Assembly: GCA_030694465.1 (NCBI GenBank)
Contig: JAUXYJ010000051.1
Span: 1-60,117, forward strand
Direction: 5' to 3'
Origin: Deltaproteobacteria bacterium
Lineage (GTDB): Bacteria > Myxococcota_A > Polyangia > Polyangiales > Ga0077539
DNA length: 60,117 nt
The translations under genes were made by a program, and so were the position numbers. This document shows, piece after piece, positions 58,651 to 60,117 of this stretch; within the stretch, counting starts at the first letter, position 1; each line of letters opens with the position of its first letter. The notes under the pieces are model-generated. The model worked only from the letters and a program-made list of their open reading frames with translations, was not told the origin of the DNA and did no database searches.

Positions 58651-58760
58651 GCGCGCGTGCAGCCCCGTCCACAACAGCGCGCAGGCCAGGCAGTTTCGCA
58701 TCTGGGCCACACAGCGCTTGTGCGAGTACATCGTCAAGGGCTCTGTCCAACGCAGCATTC

Positions 58761-58975
58761 AACTCAGTATCTCCTGTGAAATCAGCGGCGATCGCATCGG
58801 TGGGGCTCGGTGCGAGGAGCGCGGCCCGAGAGCAGCCGGTCGACGACTGCGGCGAGGCGAACGGGCGAACGGGTGAGCTTCCACGGAGCGAGCACGGAGG
58901 TACGTTGTCTGAGTCGACGGACAGCCGCCCACCTTCTCGCGCCTCGGGCTTGACGATCAAGACCGCTGCGAGCCT
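58761..58975. repeat. R1 (reverse) plus R2 (forward) composite
   Basis: R1 terminus AACTCAGTATCTCCTGTGAA, then ATCAGCGGCGATCGCATCGG, then R2 with CACGGAGCGAGCACGGAGGT and GGGCTTGACGATCAAGACCG, which includes the CTTGA-CGA-TCAAG hairpin. The same modular order is seen at 36628-37005. Confidence 0.85.
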
Positions 58976-59077
58976 CACAGAGCTGCCTGCACCCGTTTCA
59001 CGCCAGCGGGCGCGAGGCGCGTTGATTGGCAAACGGGCAGTGTTTTGGCAGACGCGCGCTCGAAAGAGCGTCGAAGG

Positions 59078-59560
59078 TCAACGGCGGGATCGGGCGCGCC
59101 GCGCCGCGGCGAGCGAGTGCACGGTCGCGACGGGCACCGCGCTGATCGGGCGCGGCCGGGGTCGCACGTCGTCCCCGCGCATCACGGCCTCCTGCAGCGC
59201 CTCTCCGGTCGTGCGCTGCCACTCCCATTCGGTACCCTCTTCTGGGACCACCGCGCGCCAACGCCCGTGCCGGCCGCGCTCGTCGTCGGGATCGACCGCG
59301 ACGCACTCGACGACGCGAAAGCCCGATCGACGCAGGGGGCGCTCGTGCCCCACCACCACGCGAAGCAGCACCGCGACGACCGCCGAAGGCCCTTCGACAC
59401 GCAACGTCGATGGCTCGCCGTGAACCGCAGCGACGACCGCGTGATGCACTTCTGCGACGACCGCGGCGCGGATTTTCTGCACGGCGCTCAGATGCTTGTC
59501 TTTCGAACGAGTCAAAGCGCTCGGAGTGTAGACCCGAGCGAGGCCCTCGACGAACCTCAC
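59078..59560 (-). CDS. hypothetical protein, second gene of a coupled pair
   Basis: A 160-residue protein from GTG 59560, overlapping the TGA of the upstream small gene (GTGA). It is rich in Val, Ala and Arg: HLSAVQKIRAAVVAEVHHAV, SAVVAVLLRVVVGHERPLRR and VVPEEGTEWEWQRTTGEALQ. No signal peptide or known motif is visible; alternating strands and helices suggest a small alpha/beta domain. The opposite-strand frame (59045-59665) is less regular and was taken as a shadow. The region 58976-59077 holds only its C-terminal neighbourhood. Confidence 0.5.
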   Translation of the reverse strand: MRFVEGLARVYTPSALTRSKDKHLSAVQKIRAAVVAEVHHAVVAAVHGEPSTLRVEGPSAVVAVLLRVVVGHERPLRRSGFRVVECVAVDPDDERGRHGRWRAVVPEEGTEWEWQRTTGEALQEAVMRGDDVRPRPRPISAVPVATVHSLAAARRARSRR

Positions 59561-59733
59561 GGCGCAGCGTTCGCGACGACTCGCGTCGACCCGGTGAATT
59601 GCAGACGAAGCACGAACGCGCTGGCGGCCTCGCGAACGACGAACAAGACGCTCCCGTCCGGCTGAACAGTCGGGTTCTGCATCACCTCACCCGCGTAGCT
59701 CGTCGACCCCTGACGCCATCTTCGATTGGACAC
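59557..59733 (-). CDS. very small protein, first gene of a coupled pair
   Basis: A 58-residue frame from GTG 59733, preceded by GGAGG at a 7-bp distance (GGAGGCAATCTGTG). It reads SNRRWRQGSTSYAGEVMQNP, TVQPDGSVLFVVREAASAFV and LRLQFTGSTRVVANAAP. Strand-like segments and good third-position bias support coding. Its TGA overlaps the GTG of the next gene. It could also be the C-terminal end of a longer broken gene, since the frame stays open upstream for some codons. ATG 59682 is a shorter alternative. Confidence 0.45.
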   Translation of the reverse strand: MSNRRWRQGSTSYAGEVMQNPTVQPDGSVLFVVREAASAFVLRLQFTGSTRVVANAAP

Positions 59734-59914
59734 AGATTGCCTCCGTGTCCCTGGATTACCGCGGCGAAGAGATCCCCGGCACCCGCGTCGACGGAGGGGT
59801 TACTAACCACCGGCACTGGTGGGCTCGTCGCGAGAGGCCCAACGCCGCCGACGTGCGGGTCGCGAAGAAGCGCTGCAAGGCCTCGTTTGCGGGCATGGCT
59901 TCGTATCGGCTATT

Positions 59915-59943
59915 GGTCCAAACCGGGCACGTTGGTGACACCA
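59915..59943 (+). repeat. single unit related to the 22-bp array
   Basis: GGTCCAAACCGGGCACGTTG followed by GTGACACC is the reverse of the unit seen seven times at 2129-2295 (CCGG..TGTNACCAACGT). Here there is only one copy, about 75 bp before the transposase start. Confidence 0.55.
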
Positions 59944-60018
59944 CGGCTCTGAGCGCTGCGTGACGAGGGTGTCCGCATGTGCAGCGCTCTCTCGATGCCG
60001 TGGAGAACGAGCGATGCA

Positions 60019-60117
60019 ATGGATCAACGACGACAATGGATCGAGGCAGTCCAGGCCAACCCCCGCGAGTCGATCAGCGCGCTGAGCAGGCGCTTCGGCA
60101 TCAGCCGCAAGACCGGA
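60019..60117 (+). mobile_element. N terminus of an IS481-like transposase (partial)
   Basis: From ATG 60019 the frame reads MDQRRQWIEAVQANPRESIS and then ALSRRFGISRKTG and runs off the window. S(I/V)SALCRRFGISRKTGYKW is the characteristic N-terminal helix-turn-helix of IS481/IS3-group transposases. Whether the element is complete cannot be seen; its left inverted repeat should lie within the preceding 100 bp. Confidence 0.8.

Noticed and set aside
58160..59032. Minus-strand frame of 290 codons through the hairpin array
   Set aside because: It stays open because 42 bp is a multiple of three; it crosses the array, R1 and R2, and the array has a 43-bp step that would shift any repeat protein.

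Overview
The window is about 60 kb of high-GC DNA (roughly two thirds G+C) from what is most likely a member of the Myxococcota, close to Polyangiales/Sandaracinaceae-type bacteria. The reasons are the very dense set of lipoproteins (about fifteen lipobox signals), a membrane-anchored Ser/Thr kinase with an HRDVN catalytic loop, two AgmX-like proteins, a DUF1552/DUF1592 pair, a caspase-like lipoprotein and several CGAKTGL-type lipoproteins. This assignment rests on gene content only. No rRNA, tRNA or CRISPR array was seen.

Layout. 0-2 kb: tail of an unknown gene, then a coupled pair ending in an ImmA/IrrE-type metallopeptidase. 2-6 kb: a 22-bp tandem array, a lipoprotein, a caspase-like lipoprotein and, divergent from it, the first member (A) of a four-copy protein family. 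6-20 kb: single genes, mostly secreted or membrane (beta-barrel-like protein, PlsC-like acyltransferase, glutathione reductase, laminin-G/glucanase-like lipoprotein, NlpC/P60-like peptidase), separated by copies of a dispersed repeat called R1 here. Truncated genes (metH 5' end, a GNAT acetyltransferase, RCC1-type fragments) abut or lie close to R1 copies. 20-30 kb: SGNH hydrolase, amidase, beta-propeller protein, Tat-exported cupin, several lipoproteins and two more tandem arrays. 30-37 kb: UvrA-like ATPase and two tandem CGAKTGL lipoproteins. 37-51 kb: a signalling-like block with a GIDE-like membrane protein, FHA protein, Ser/Thr kinase, AgmX protein, zinc-ribbon/PH protein, Crp/Fnr regulator with a nearby FNR-like palindrome, and family members B, C and D. 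51-53 kb: remains of IS66 and IS4/Tn5 elements, the latter overlapping a DUF4419 gene. 53-58 kb: a DUF1592 - DUF1552 - lipoprotein gene run. 58-60 kb: a helically phased hairpin array, an R1/R2 composite, two small coupled genes and the start of an IS481-like transposase gene.

The two most notable things are: (1) four paralogues (A-D), three with a CX2CX24-27HX2C zinc finger like the PARP type, followed by a region that looks like the last third of an EF-Tu-type G domain without P-loop or NKxD; (2) a modular dispersed repeat family (R1/R2) with hairpin ends that marks gene breaks, together with tandem arrays whose periods are 21, 22 and 42 bp, that is two or four helical turns. How the genes work together is mostly unknown; beyond short translationally coupled pairs, the window looks like an accessory, rearranging region rather than a set of long operons.
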